Below are positions 1 through 15,689 of a stretch of 64,000 nt of DNA, in pieces. The stretch's first letter is position 1. Each line of letters begins with the position of its first letter. Source of the stretch: Trichoplax sp. H2 (lineage: Eukaryota; Placozoa; Uniplacotomia; Trichoplacea); NCBI GenBank assembly GCA_003344405.1, contig NOWV01000063.1, forward strand, positions 124,001-188,000, in the 5' to 3' direction. Position numbers and translations under genes: made by a program. The notes under the pieces are model-generated. The model did no database searches. It saw nothing but the letters and a program-made list of their open reading frames with translations, and had not been told where the DNA came from.

Positions 1-3000
1 AACGCAATAGTAGACTTCCAGAGAGATTGAATCAAGTGTAATAATGGCAATGAATGGGATTATAACCTCCATCGGTTCGCAATCTACTAACTCTAAATTG
101 AAGTTGTAGAGCAAATCTCGAATATAACACAAGCACTACTGTAATTTGCTGAGGTTACTATTCTACATTGCCTTCGACATTAACATTAGTGACATCGACG
201 AAACAGGGAATTCACACGCGCATAGCTAGAAGTCTTGATAGTATCCAGTCGCTAAATTTCGAGAAGTTAACGTGGATGATATAACTGGTGATATTTTTGT
301 AGTAGCATTGTCTATCAATAACACTTTCTACAACGATAGACTAGTAAAAACTCTCGACAAAGTCACGATTTATTCGATATCCATAGTAACATAGATTCTA
401 TAAGAATTCATTTGAAAACTATCTATCTCTTTAAAAAGCAATGCCTAATTAATATCGGTATGTAAGCCAATAACAACACTAAACCCTAATAGAAGATAGA
501 CGAGCATATCCTATGTGAGTGGTTCTCGTAGTATAGTGGCTATATTTGAGATTACATCCGCTGGCGCTTGTTTATTATATCATGGAATTTTATCAATACA
601 TTACTCAATTATTAAAGTTTAAAGCACTTTAAGACTAAAGTAATAATGTGGATTAAACTTGTTTTGTTTAGTAGATATGGTACATTAACTTTTATAAATC
701 ATTTCCTCAGCAAATATTCATTGAATCATTCAGTCAAAATCCAACTAATTGAAATTTTCCATGAACGAGTAATAGCGAGAATAGTATCAACCATATTTAC
801 TTGGTACAGTAATCGCTAAATCATAATTCTGAAAGTTGAGAAATTTTTAATGTCATCCATAGTAGTAGACACCATATAGTGCACTAAAGATTGATTAAGA
901 TATAGTACGATCTTCAGAAAATAGTTTCAACGTGAATCTTACGTATAGTAGTATATAAAAATTCGCCAAATTACAATTAATCAAGTCATTCTGCGCAATA
1001 TGATCGTAGTAATACTAAATTAGGCCTGCCATGATTATGCATGTCTTGTATACAATAAAGTGTATCATGCTTACAATAGTAAAAATCCGTTCTTGAAACG
1101 GTCTAAAAAAGCCATGATAGGGATCAGAGAAGATAGAGATGCAATAGAAATGCACTAGTAGTAGCAATAAGGATGAATTCGATTTACTCCTTAAGGATAG
1201 TAATCACGCTGAATCAGGTTTAAAAGTGTACTGCATATGTGCCATAAAATAATGCATAACCAAACACTTGAAAACAGGGTAGACTCTAAATTCAGTTTCA
1301 CAAGTAGTTCATTTTAAAGCTGTAGATCAAAGCGTCTCCTTCACTTATATCTTGGGATGAAAGTATATATCAGAGTGCAGCAACATCAATAACGCACATA
1401 CGTATGATGGCAATACTGGACAGGGTATTACCCGCAATTTCGAAGGACTTCTTCCACTTTAATCACAATTCAATATTTACAAACCTTTAGTCATCTAATT
1501 TAATGGATAATATCAATCATCTTTTAACATAAGGTCATCAAAGAATGAGATCGAAGAGGCCTACATGGATTTTATTGCTTCATAAAATTTGTGTTATTGT
1601 AACAGTTTCACTCAGTCTAGTCATTGAGTTTCAACAGAAGTTAAAACGTGCACAAAAATAAAATATAAAATTCCATGGCAATGTCTAGATGAGATGATGC
1701 CTAATCTTATAGTTTAAACTATCGTAAATTCGAATGCCCCTAGCCTAAAATGAGACAGTGTACCAACAGATATCGAAAGTGATCATGTATAAGAATCTTC
1801 TAACGATCATCACTTGTAGTAACATTGTATAAGATAGCTTTTTCGCTAGTCTAAATAACTAATTCTATCCTTATTTGAAGTTGATACTACTAACTAAGCC
1901 AAACTTGAACCAATTTCTACAACATTACAGAGCATATAAATGGAACCGCACGACATGATAACTACAATAACAAGACTACCATTATCCTAAATAGTATATA
2001 ATAGATCATCCACTATCAAATAATATATCGACAGTTCTGATTTTGATGAAGTTAAAAAGCGATTATCGATACCATACAAGGTTAAAAGCTCTGTACTTGT
2101 ATCTGTTTTAGGATAGAAAATTTCTGTAAATTTATCTATCGTATTGTAGCCGATGACAATTTAATAAGAAGTGAACTTTAGATCCGATCAAGACATAATC
2201 ATACCTTAATATAACAACTAAAAAGATATTTTACAGCACCAAAGGCATAAAATGCAATGATCATATTGATATTAAGAACAAACCAATCAGAATAAGGTGT
2301 AGTATTGAATCAGTTTTTCTCTATCATCCGTCTTGAATATGTTATATAAAACTCATAGTTTTGGGCTAAATAGAATGGGATGCTACACGAACTATCAATA
2401 AACTTAAGTTCACTCATAGTGGTAAAATGATTATCCTCTTTTTAATCGATGTATTACTCTCTATATGGTATGGCTAATGCCACGATGGTTCAAACGGAAC
2501 GTTCAATTCATTTATAACTAACTATTCCAATACCATTTCTTTTTGCTAAGGAAACCATGAGAGAAATTTAAAATGTTGATCAGGTTAACAACTTTAATAC
2601 CCAAAATACAGTAATCAAGGCCTTAGATCAATCATCAAAGTGAATTCCATTCTTTCTGCTTTAGTATCTCTTACTGATGCCATCGAACAACAAAATATCA
2701 AATATAACACCATCAACGAAGAGTAACTCCAAAGAGGTCAAAAAAAATAATAGAAAAACGCGTACCATTGCCAACCATTTATCAGTATCATTCTACAAAC
2801 TTGGGTATTCCTATACCATGCACTCCATTCGTACAATATATGATGTACTATACCGGTATATATCCGTTTTCATCTTACGCTATTTTGACATTGTCAACGG
2901 TAACATAATTTTTCATCAAGATTTCAACTAGATTTCTTTGATAGATCAATTTGTTTAAGCATCCATTTACTAAACTTTTCAACGAGGATATTACAGTCTA

Positions 3001-6000
3001 CTTTATAGTTTTTATAGATTTTTTAAGTACTTTGAAGAAGCAGATCAAAAATAAACCGCTAACATCAATAATGCCTGTCTTCTCGTAAAGTTACATTATG
3101 GAAAGTAGATAGAAAAATGAAGAAGCATCTTCATGACTAAAACCTGATTGACGGTGTCAAAGCTCTCTTTGATAGCAATTAGGAGAAATCAATCAGTCAT
3201 TTTGTCGATACTAGACTCTATATCCTTGATTCTTAAAACTAAATAAAGTCTTAAATAGCTCTTTCTGCTACCCCCTTGAAAATTTTATAAATAATTTTTA
3301 CCAAAGGCATTTATGGATTATCATTCAACATAGGCGATCCAGTCATAACATAACTGTTGTATGACTACGGAGGGAAAACATTCATTATCATAAATTTTAA
3401 ATAGATAATTCTATATCGAGATACAGTAATGATGACATCTGATGTAGCCTACTCTATATTGTCTCATTATTTTATTCATTCAGTTTAATTGCTAAGTTGT
3501 ATTAATGTTAAAACTTGACTTGTTCATCCTAATATATTAATAGAATAATGATGTCAATGATACAAGCCACTGATCGTGTTGAAACGAAAGTGATAGAGAA
3601 AGAAGGGAAAGAATTCGAAAATGAAAAGGAATAAAAACTGTAGAATTAATCTACCCATAAGATACGCTAGTGATAGTTATCCTTAGTCAGGATGGCATTA
3701 TTCAAAGAAATTGAGATTAGACACGTTATTATTGTAGTTTGTACGTCCAAAAAAAAGCTTGTGTTAAACAAGATAGATAGTAAGTACTTTCATTTTCTAC
3801 AATAAATGTTATATCATTTTTCCTTTCCAATATTCAATTAAACATTAGTCATACAATCGCTTAAAACTGTCAATGGACTAACACATGAACTGCTATTGCC
3901 GTTGGAAAGAGATTAAAGGTTGCACCATTACAAATTGAATTCTCAATCTTCAGTACTGACCATACATCATGACAAATTTTATACCTTCCAGTTCTAAAGC
4001 AGACATAAATATCATCAATATTATGGTTTTCCCTTACTTGAAGTCGAAAAAGATTCTTTCTGATCGATTAAGGTTTCTATACAAATCTTCCTTCTATCAC
4101 CGTAGAAAATGAAACTCGTCTATACAGTTTTTCGTCTTTCTTTGATGGCCTTTATACACAAGAGTAAAATAAATGATAATATAGTATTTTAAGACTGGAC
4201 CAATTCTACAGCTCTCTTTACAACGATAGTCTATTTAATTACTAGATATAAACTACAAGTTCTAGTTAGGCCAAAGATAGTAACAAACTCTTTCTATGAA
4301 AAAAACTCTATCACTCTCTGGTATAGCACTTAGAGTAAACTCTACTATACTAACAAAAATAGACAAGTGCTGTCTTGAACATCTTATAATATAGAAATAA
4401 TAATTATTGCAGGTGGACAATCTACCTATTGACAATAATACGTCAATTGATGAAAGTATCGTTGGACAATAACTGCCAATTACACTATGGAAGAAAAATA
4501 GAATTTCTAAAACTATTATTACCTATAAACAAAAGGTAGATAGAATTTCGAATTGTCTAAATCCAATACCGCCCGAAATGATCCAAAAAATAGGAGGAAA
4601 AGTCGCCAGATGAAAAAGTCATTGATTGTAATTTTTCCCCTATTTTCGAGGCTATTAATTTATTCTAACAAGCTAATGTTTAATGTTTAAGCGGTTATCA
4701 ACAGTTTTAGGCCCTATGTAAACTGATCATTATTATTGGTGTAGAAAATGACAAGGATAGAAATCTGCACTATAATCCATGAGCTATCCGTCATCATGTT
4801 CAACAAAGATATTAATCAATAGGAAAAATAGCCAAAATAATTCAAAAAGTACCAGTGAAAGAAGCTACATAACTAACTTCATCAAGTGATTAATATTCCA
4901 AGGTTGCTTGGTATTAACTTGAACATAATAGCATGGGCGAAAAAAAAATTGATTTGTCTGTCACCTAGAATGTTACGATAGGATTAAATCAATAAATTTA
5001 GGAATTTCCATACCAAGTATTCTTGGAATCATTATTGCCTTCCTCGATTTATTGACTTCAATCGAGTTTTCTTCTGCTTGGATTAATTCAATTTTACATG
5101 CGTGGAGATAAAACCATTTTTTTTTCACATTCCCTTTCATTCATTCCAAGCTTTATTTTTACAATCATTATAACTGTTAATGACAAATTATAGTAAGAAG
5201 TTAATATTGCAAAATTTGCGTCACGGTAATGGATTATCCCCATATCCACCTTATTAGACAACAGCTCAAGGAATCTTGGTTGATAAAAATTCAAGAATAA
5301 CTCTATAAGTATATTGTTCATATTACAATTGTATCTCACTGGTTATGTTACTATTTTGTTTAAACCAAACTCTAACATCTCAAAATATAATACCTAAGTA
5401 TTTCATCATTTATGGAATAATTATTATCATATAATTAATAGACAGTATATATGTACTACAATATCTACTCAATTTCATATTCAATAATTCTATTACTGAA
5501 TACAATATTATAGAACGATATATATTAAGTTAAGCACACTACTTTACAGCTCCATATCATATGCAGATTAAAAATGAATGATATATTCAATTTCAGAGAA
5601 ATTGAATAAATGCTTACGACAATGTATCATTAGCTATAAAAATGATTCCATATTTCTAGGAATTTTTTTTTCTATTTTTTTATAATCAAATAGTTGTGAA
5701 AGAGACTAACAGTAAATGAACCAGATTTTCTAGTAGCCAAAGTCATTAAAATCAATCAAATGACTAATTCATTGACTTTATACTATCCATTCTGTTAGGA
5801 CTAAAACAAGAATAAAATAAAGAACAATAAAATAGTTCAACGTTAAATGTATTCCATATACATGTCAAAACTATAGTAGTAGCCAATGAAATGGCTAGCA
5901 ATCCATTCTATTTCAATGGATGACAACCTTAAACTAAGTGGTCGAAAAAATATACACAATCATGGGTACAAAAGCGATGATATATTATTGTCATCGATAT

Positions 6001-9000
6001 ATGATATCAAGTAATCCGTAATGTCATAAATATTGCGGAAAAAAGGCAATTAAAGTATAATAGCTGGTGTTGTATGACATCTTTCAAAGTCGAAAGTGTA
6101 CAAGGATAGCCAAAGACGACAATTCAATTACAATCATAGTGACCATTTATCTATTATTAAAGTCAAAAATGAAACCTAATCATAATACTTCTCCAAGCTC
6201 GAAAAACCATTACGTAGATATCAACATGAAGAAAATTGAACTACTATGGCAAATAGAGAATAACCATATTACTTGATCAATTAATGCATTGATGGATCAT
6301 GTGATACAATAATCGGGATTATGACGTCCTTTCCGCCAGATCTGCCATGATAAATTATTTTACTTCCAATTAATTGCTATGATTTCTATTATATTGTCAA
6401 TACTCTCTAGCCAACCTTTAAGTGTGAGAAAGAGAGAAGTCTTGACGGATAATTAAGAGGTGAATAAGATTAAACAATGTTGTCAACGTAAGAAAATTTA
6501 TAATACGTAGAGTTAATTATCAAGCAATTTATATTTATCATAACATGGTGTCTTTTATCTCCGACAACATTGTACTATTACGGCCACAATTGCTAAATTA
6601 AAGGCTGTAGTTAATTTCTCGCGATATCAATGCGAGTCTCGATACTATCATAATATCGACAGGAGATCAAAAGAAAAAACTATGGAAGAGAATTATGAGG
6701 ATATAACATCAATGGCACCGGCTTGTTACTGATAATTGTAAGCAATAGTCATAAAAAAGAGTCATAAATTAATTTTCGTATTAATAAAAACAGAAACATC
6801 TAATATAATACGATTTAGTAGATGCTGAAGTAATCATCAGCAATCAATCGAACGCTAACATACAAAGGAGTATTAAATTAAAATTTTTTTAAATAATATT
6901 GCAGAGCCTACCACTGCTTAATAAAAGCTGCATGTGGGGTGATAATTTCTAGAAAGTACTTTAAATTAAATTTCGTAATAAAAGAAAGGCATTAAATATA
7001 TTATTTTATTCTAATAGACTTCAAATTATTATAATTCATTAATATACAGGCGTAATCATCATGAATTCCGTACAAAAAGATTTTTGAAAGAAAGTCATTT
7101 GTTAATAAGATAAATAATTAATTATTATACTAGTATTTCCGCGACTAACATAGGCCGATAATCATTAACTACAGCATGTAATACAAATTCCTAAAAGGAT
7201 TCTAAATTATTTTTATTGTAGTAAGAGAAGATAAAAATATAATATTCTCAATAGACAGACTTCAAAATAACTATAATCCATTGATATATATACACATTGT
7301 GGAATCTCTATACTGGTAATAAGAAGTTACTCCTGAAAAGTTTATAGATCACGCTATTTATACTGTACTTTAAGAATTACTATTAATTATATCATGCCGT
7401 AACATTCCTAGAAAATAATTAAGTATAATAGTGCTAGAGCTAGATATCGAGATTGTTATTTTAGTACTATTAAACCGGTGGATCGAATAAGCGAGTACAA
7501 ATCCGTGAGTTTTCTCAAATAACTTAGAATAAATTGATATATTATGGTATCTGTCAGTCCAATTAAGAGGGATAAAACAGCTTATTCTGTATAAAGATAT
7601 TCCAGAAGAACGCTAAAATTGAATATTGAATATTAAATAGCAAATCATATATCAGTAATTTCTAACTGCGTGTAAGAGAATACCATAGAAAAGAATCATA
7701 AATTAACCCTATGCCAATAATTGGAGAAAAGTTAAAATTACAACAATAACCTGCAATAGACAGATTTCATAATTACTAGATTGGAATAATGTAGGTAAAT
7801 TGCTATCCATATGTTGCAGAACTACGCATTCACGAACGTAGTAAATTAGAGTACATTAGTAAGGACAGGATGATATTATTAACAGCGCTTATCATTAACT
7901 ATTTCTGAAGCTTAGTAACGTGCAGTAAATCTGCGTGTATGTTCATATTACGCAGATTCTATAATCTGATTACTAAAATCAATAGTGAATGGCTAAAGGT
8001 ACTCAATTAAATGATTTCCTCACATGTACGCCTATAATTTCTATTTTATAAATAATAATAGACTGTAGACATACTCGTATACCGAAATCATTACAACTCT
8101 CCATGCATTTCACTTTCTGGATAATCTTTAATATCCTGTTGTATATAATACGGTATTCCTCGAAATTAATGCATTAGAAATTTTAGAACTGATATTCTAT
8201 TTAATGTGCCAGCTTCATTGTCATGCAAAATTCCTGCACTGCTTAGCTTTGGATGTAGATAGAGAAGATATTAAATGATATATATAATTAAATAAGAATT
8301 TTTCTAATTTCCGTTATGTAAGTCATATCTTTTTCCGTAAAGTATAAACAAAATCCTGTTCGCTATGGCGTCATTCCATAATGTTTCCATAACAATATTT
8401 TGATCGTCTGATAGAAAATTGGAATTCTTTAATTCTGTGACTTAGTTTAATTAAGAAAAAAAGGCAAAATGTGTAAAATTATAAAATTTTAATTTAAGTT
8501 CGAAATTATTTACAATTTGTATGGCATCCACGAAGAATAAATTGTAAAATGTAACAGTAAGTTAATACGGGTAAGTTAATATTTATAAGTCAGTTAAAAG
8601 CTCTACGCTTAATATAAGCGAAGAAACAGTATACTATCACATGCAAGTTTAAGTCTGCATCGAAATAATTTCGGCGACGCAGCAGGCATTAGAGAAATCT
8701 CATATGGAGAATCTTTTTTTCACTCATTAACTACATATTTCTTGCAATGAAAACTTAATATCGCCTGTAATTTGGGGTTATCCGATTGAATAAATGGTGT
8801 TTGCTGTTATAAAATTTATCACAAAGTAATAATATAATTCTTGTACTGATAGATCCATTTAAGAAGATAAATTTTACTCTATTTCCTTCTTGTCATTGAA
8901 GCTTATGCAATAGCGGTGTTATCTTGAGGATAATTAAGCCCGTAAGGTTACACCTATGAATGCAACAATTGTAAAATACGTATCAGTAATTGCTACATTT

Positions 9001-10631
9001 CTAGAGATTTGTAATTATACCTTTCTCTCGCAGCCGCTAGGCATAAATGTACTATTGGCGATATAAATTATTTCATTTCATCAGTCTCATTTAATGCTAC
9101 TGATTTTGGTACTAGTTAAATCCTTTCATTAACTATAATTACTAGTTTCCAACTATCACCTTCATTATTCATTATTTCTTGTTAGAGTAAGGATATAATT
9201 CCTATCTTATTAGGTATTAATAGTTTCAATACAGGTATACAAGGAAAGTTAGTATCTTCTTTATTTCTTTACAACAGTATAACAAAAACAAAACCTTCAC
9301 ATTTTCCAGAAAATTTGCATAACCGGAAAATATAGATCATTAAGATATCATCTTGCTGTGAGGGTACCTCAATCTTTTACTCTTAAAAGAGGTAGATTGA
9401 ATTATCATAATAATAGTATACAATGGAAAAATCGGGAACAAGAATAGTTCTTAGTTATCTTAAAGTTATAATAAATCAGCATCAAATTCTAATGGGTGAT
9501 ATATACATTTATATTGTAACGATGATCAAAATTTACTTCCTTTCCTTGCTCTTATATGCAACCTGAGACGCAGTCACTCGCAAAGAAGAGACATTTGCTA
9601 ATGCAGATTTGAGATCAGTTTCGATGAAGACTCGCTTCGTAGAAACTCATTTGGTAGGGCTAAGGCGTAACATTTGGGGATATTTAAGAACCATATTCTG
9701 CTGCCGAGCCATGTCAAATTTTCGGCAATTTAGCACTGCATATTATAGCGCAATAATTTTTACAATATCAGAAAGTCGAGGTTAGATATTGATGGCAGGA
9801 GTACCAGGCACAAACTAATATCTACACAAATACGGTACACTTTTGGCCGCAATTAATAGTCGAAGTGAAGGAGATTCTGAGCACTAATCTAATCTGTAAA
9901 TTAGCGCATTCTTTCATGCATAAATCGAAGTATTTAGTCACCATGAGCAAGTAAAATCAGTGTTGTTAATTAAAACGAAAAAATTGTTGAATTGTATCAC
10001 GTATACAAGTATCCATTTTTTCTTTGCTAGGCAAAAAAATGTTCTATACAAAAGTGGCCTTTCAAAAATTTCATTCACAAGCATCGGTCTTGCTTTATGC
10101 CTCTGTAAATTCTTCCTATAATTTGGCTGTAAAAAAGCACTATGCAGTCGCCAAGATAGCTAGTATTATAAAAGCAAAGAAAAACTGAATAATATCGCTC
10201 TATTCTAACGAAAACATTGTTATTACATCAGAAGTAACGTATGATATAAAATTATGATCCAATGACAGTAGTCAAGAGTAACAACACTATTAAAATAAAA
10301 TCAAAATAGAATTTAAGATCTTATAGCATTAAATAGGATCGTCCGGATCTGCTTCAGCCTATCTCCACTTTCCAATCTGATGCAATTTGTTTATCAACTT
10401 CTGCATCATCATCAACAAGTTGGATATTTAATGGGGAAATTAGGCTTAATTTACGGAAAAATTTCGTTTTAACCGGGTCGCCCTCTTATTATGGGCAATG
10501 GGGATGGGACCTACTGCTAGTGCACAAGTAAGTTTGAAATGGTCAACAATCAACCAACATTTCTGTTAGTTTAGTTATATACTTAAATAATTTAAATTTG
10601 CATTCAGTAAATAAAATGAATAATGGTATAT
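1..10631. other. Gene-free AT-rich stretch
   Basis: I find no supportable gene in this long stretch. Stops are frequent in all frames, and the few open frames (near 2677-2931 +, 5094-5339 - and 6067-6276 +) have low-complexity, AT-driven translations with no recognisable domain and no matching splice partners. I saw no tandem array, tRNA-like box or transposon end. It may be intergenic DNA, introns of a gene beginning outside the window, or old decayed repeats. Confidence 0.55.
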
Positions 10632-13600
10632 TTATCGTCGACGAAAGTTAATAGGTAATAAATTAGGAGGGCCACCTGATGATGTTTCTTCAGATGAACT
10701 AGAACCTCCAGACGTTCCTGCTAGGATATGCGATTTACGTTGTTTAACTGCACCTCTTTGGATCTGTCTAGCTCGAGATCCAAATCCTAAGCACTGCATT
10801 GATTCAGTTAAATGCCTCTTCATGGGTGATACACAAAGAAATACTAGCAACTTTGCATCGCCACCTAGCAAAGAAATAACAACCATGAATGCAAATCTTA
10901 ATATGCACTCGTATAAGTTATTATCGTAATTACAATACTATATTACAAAATTAATACATTTTTTACCTATGGAATCTTGCAACATCTGCGTTAGTTTACT
11001 ATTTCGATAGGGTACATGAGTGCGGTTTTCAGCTAGAGCACCTAATACATCGGCTAATGCAGATAAACTATGCAAAAAGTGATAGCGTATTAGCATTCAA
11101 TTGACTCAATTCAAATAACCTAAAACAGTAAGACTACTTTTTTTTTATCACTAGTAGGTAGCAGACCTTCTGTTAATATGACGAGTTTCTCGTAATGCAC
11201 TTCCTGTTACTCCCGACATGCCTAGATCAATTTGAAAACATTTTACAATTTTATAATTGTCTAGTAGTAAGGTTACCAAGTATCAATAGAGAATAGACAA
11301 AAGAAATATGCTGCTTATAAAGCGAGAATTAAAATCTCATAGCCGCATATATCGCTATTCGCAATCAAAAGATAGCTCTAAGATAGATCAGTCATCATTT
11401 CATACCTACGCATTCACTTCCAGCCAAATCAACCAATTGCAGTTTGGTTTTAACTACAGTCTTTAAAGACCCAAAAGAAGGAGTTGATGCTAATCGCAAT
11501 GGCGAATAATGAACTGATTGACTACGCCGACTAGTAGTTTGTAGGTGAATTCCAGGGGAAAGAGGAATTTGAGATGTCCTTGATTCAGCACTCTTTTTTC
11601 TCGTCTTGATTTGCTGCAAAGATTGTGAATCATTTATTGTTGTTGTAATAGTCACCGTTACAATTAAATGAGAGCGACTTGAATGCGAATGAACTAGTGT
11701 AGCATCTTCATGACGATGCCTCATTCCATACATGACAGCTGCCATAACGTCGCTAACGTTGCTAACTGGCCTAAGATGTAGTAATAAAATTAGCTTACTT
11801 TAACTGCACATTACTGCACATGACCAACAAACTTACTAATAAAGGTCTAGATATTTGACTGGAAGTCAAATTAAGATTATTAATTATCAATTTTAGTTAA
11901 TTAAACAAATATTTGCTAACAATGATAATTTAAAAAAGTCGGTTGAAAATCACATTACAATTATGTTGACTACGTGCTATTTGTATTGATATGGGACAAC
12001 TGTTGGTTATATAATTCCAAGAATGTATGATGATGTTACTTTAGCCACATGAATTTGCTACTATTTCAAAACAAACAATCGTATCAACTGCTATAAGTAG
12101 ACTAACTTCGTTATTAAGCTTGGAACATCATGTGAACCATCAGCGCTGGTAACAATTTCTAAATAGCGAGTATCTGAGCTATCCTATAAATTGACAAATG
12201 GATAATACCAATTTAATATGTTCTTGTATATTTTATACAAATTTTTCTTATAATAGTGCGTAATCTTCCCGTGAATACTAGCCAAACTCTGGTTTCGTTT
12301 TTATTACAACTATGCATTACCTTCCGACCAATATTAAGAAGATCACGAACACTATTATTGTAAACTTCGGCAACTGAAATCTCCAAAGAATGAAAATTAT
12401 GAGGATGTTTTTGATTTTCTTCTCCAATCAGCCTAAAAAAATAATGAGCCCATTAAATGGTTACATAAGTATTGGTGTTATGTTCAAATAATTAGTTAAA
12501 AATATCAATAAACGCCACTATAGATACCGGAAAAGCTCTCGAGCAGCTCGTGGGATTACACCTTCTTGTGCATGTGGAAGCTCAATATCAATCCAATCAT
12601 TATTATCAAATGAAGCATGCCCTCCTAGCATGGTATGGGTTTTACCAGAACCAGTTTGTCCATACGCCATAATGCAGACATTATAGCTAATTTCAAACAT
12701 AGAATAATCTGGTTGTTTATATCACAGGCATCGACATATGCAAAAATTGGACAGATTGATGAAAGCACTAATCGATCTATCTTAAGAAAACTATAAAGAA
12801 GAAATTGATGTAAAATTCGAGGAAATTAACCCATCTAGAAGTGATGTTAGAAGTGGAGCTACGTCATTAAATACAGCCTCTTGGGGATCTGATTGCGCAA
12901 AAACCCTACAAAATTCAGTATGGATGAGAGTTCAGATTAGCTTCAATCTTATAGTAAATTTTTAAAAAACTTGATTTAGATTACCTTTCGTATTCGTATG
13001 TTTTGTCAGCATTAAATCGTGGATTTTTCACCATAATAGTTTCCTGTAATCGGATATAAGAGTATTATCAATTAAGTCCAATTTGGAGTTATAATAGTTT
13101 ATTATCATTCTAATTTTACGTAAAATTACTAAAAATTGTGATACCTCATCTATCCAATCAATAACTTGCTCTTTTGGACCACTTCTACAATCAAAGCAGT
13201 TAATAAAATTAGGATGGAAGGTATTCCATAAAATTGTAACAAGAATAAAGATAGTACGGACTTACTTTACTTTACTAGGATCATCAGTATACTCATCATC
13301 AATTGGAAGAACAGGCCTGATTCGACAATGAACACGTATATTGCCCCGAAGTTCCTAATATTTTTTACATATATTTAATATATTCTATGACATATTGCAA
13401 TGATAAAATTAAAATATAAATTACTGTACAGTAGGTTATTATATCATTCCGTTTATGGCAATACGATTAGGCATTAACTACTTAACATATCTATCGTATT
13501 ACCACCAAAGTGTTGTGTAGCATTTTTCTTTTCTCTTTTTCTTTTTCATACAATTCTTTATACTGCTTTGCTAATATATCCAAGTTATCTACTTTGCTAA

Positions 13601-14808
13601 CAATATCTTTCAAAAGTATATAAAATAGTAGCTATTAATATAAAATCTCAACATATTATGTATAATATGTTCTTAACGATTTGATACATCAACAGTTGTA
13701 TTTAAGTTAACTGCATTAATGCAAATAGTCTATCTTTTTCTTGCACAAAACAGATGAATGTGATCATACTAGAATAATTGCTTTAAGAGTGTTAACAATC
13801 TACCTTTTAATGCCAAATATTTTTCACGACTTTTAGTAATTAATTTTTGTCCATAAGCTTTAGAAGCAGATAGAATTTGTGTAATATTATCATCCATTTG
13901 TACGGGTATGTTGGCAACATCTTGTTTTAAAGTAGAATAAGATTGTCTCATATCCTATCGAAAATAGACCAATTTTTACGATTTGAAATTGAAATAAGCC
14001 AAATTACAACATAAAATGGAGGCATTAAACTAAAAATAGCTTTGTCAGAAAAAAGTTCTATTAGGACTACAATACCTTCAGCTCATCGTAAAATTGTTTC
14101 AGTGATTGAATTGTTTGATTAACATTTTTCTCCTTGCTTTCAGTTATTCGCCGTTGATGAGCAATTTGGGAATTTAATTCTCTAATTTGACTCTGGCACT
14201 ATACGCATATTAGTGAAAGTGAAAAAGTAATTTCATACAATTATCCTATACTACAATTATGGCTTGTGACACTGCATCTTTTGTAAAGAAATTAATTGAT
14301 CGAAAGAGAAAACCATCAAGGCTTAACTGACAATATAGTAGAGCTTTATTAAGCAGATACGCTAGTAAAATTAATGCAAAGTTATACAAATCTAACCTTT
14401 GCTAATTTCAAATAGAGCATAGCATTTTCTGTTTCCAAAGCTAGAATTTTCTCTTGTTTTGCCTTTAATTAATAATTTTAATTTTAAGGAAGACAATAAA
14501 GCTTATGTATTTCGTTGATATCGATTTTAGTAACATACTATCGATGATTTGAAACTGTAAAATTGCATAAATATTGTCTATCTATATGCATATTGGCTCC
14601 TATCATTATTATTGAGCATCCTAACTAGTTTAATCTAGCATATCAACAACAAACTATTAGTATTCTAAATTGTACATTGTATAAGACTGATCAATGGTAT
14701 AATACTTACCCTTGCCAAATTCTTACTCTTAGCAAAATGCGTTGTTTTATCGATAAAGACATCATCGCATGGAGAATTGACAGCGCTTAAATCTAATGGC
14801 ATCATCAT
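10632..14808 (-). CDS. KIF25: Kinesin-14 family motor, KIF25-like
   Basis: Minus-end-type kinesin with a C-terminal motor; the family works on microtubules (KIF25 in centrosome positioning). Sixteen exons join in phase: 14710-14808, 14397-14462, 14076-14198, 13804-13954, 13503-13606, 13266-13354, 13145-13184, 12985-13043, 12831-12905, 12528-12686, 12321-12432, 12107-12183, 11406-11770, 11167-11221, 10967-11067, 10632-10864; total 635 aa. Residues 1-181 are coiled coil, then the kinesin-14 neck [14 protein letters not shown] (from 182), Walker A GQTGSGKT (278-285), switch I HSSRSH, switch II VDLAGSE and [20 protein letters not shown]. The variant SECVGMSGVTG after switch II and the tail [12 protein letters not shown] match, from memory, the unusual human KIF25 motor rather than KIFC1/KIFC3. 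A Ser/Thr-rich insert of about 60 aa precedes switch II. The start is the first of three consecutive ATGs. Divergent from TAF8. KIF25 assignment is by remembered similarity; kinesin-14 is certain. Confidence 0.88.
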
Positions 14809-15627
14809 ATTGAAAATACTGTATAGGGATTAATAGGTTTCGTGTTCTAGCGGTATGACAATAACAAACGTAAACTGAATTGGTAAATTGGCTAATAAAA
14901 TGTAGGCTGAATCTTAGCTTATTGGTGAATTAACTACAAATGCATCTACCGGAAAATAAATTATTTGATATTCGTATATCACTGGATGGCATTTAGCCAT
15001 CAATTAGAAATGAGAATGTACATGAAAGGATGACTAGAATACTGTAATTTATTGGCTAAGAAATTGTTTATTTTACAGGCAGCTTAAATGACGTGTGATC
15101 ACTGCTAATTTAGAACGATGCGCCAGTTGATTACCGTTTTAATCATAGGTACTTGTACAGTACACTGATCAGTACATGACTAATCTGATTTTATTCCGTT
15201 TATACCTGTATACGATACAGTGGAGTGTATAGAGGCTAGCTGCAAAATAGAGAGATTCTATTATGCTTAACTCAAAAGCTTGTCCATGTAGTCTTTGATT
15301 TCTATCACTTCCTACTAGAAGTAAATAAGATGCTAACTTTCTCAAGGCAAGCATGGATATTGTTTCTACAGCAACGGAGCATGCGCTGTGATCCTTCCTA
15401 GTCTTGTTTGAAGATGTGTGACACGTCTACAGTCTACAGTACTTGTCTCGTGTTGTACTGTACTATACTTGTAGTTCCCCCAAAATTACTGAAATTGTAC
15501 ACAGTACACCATACTGTGGCAGTAGGTTTAAAGCCTCGTGTTGCCAATGTCTCTTTGAGACAGGCATCTTGGCACAGTACTGTACGGTACAGTACTATAG
15601 ACTGTAGACTCAGTGTCGAGGTCTTTA

Positions 15628-15659
15628 TGGTCTGGTCCGGACTAGTCCGAACCAGACCA
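15628..15659. repeat. 32-base near-perfect palindrome
   Basis: Two 13-base arms, TGGTCTGGTCCGG and CCGAACCAGACCA, surround the self-complementary centre ACTAGT; one arm position mismatches. It lies in the divergent promoter region of KIF25-like and TAF8. It could be a dimeric factor site or a cruciform-prone sequence. Confidence 0.8.
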
Positions 15660-15689
15660 GACTTCAGAATCGAAATTTCGAAATTTTCG

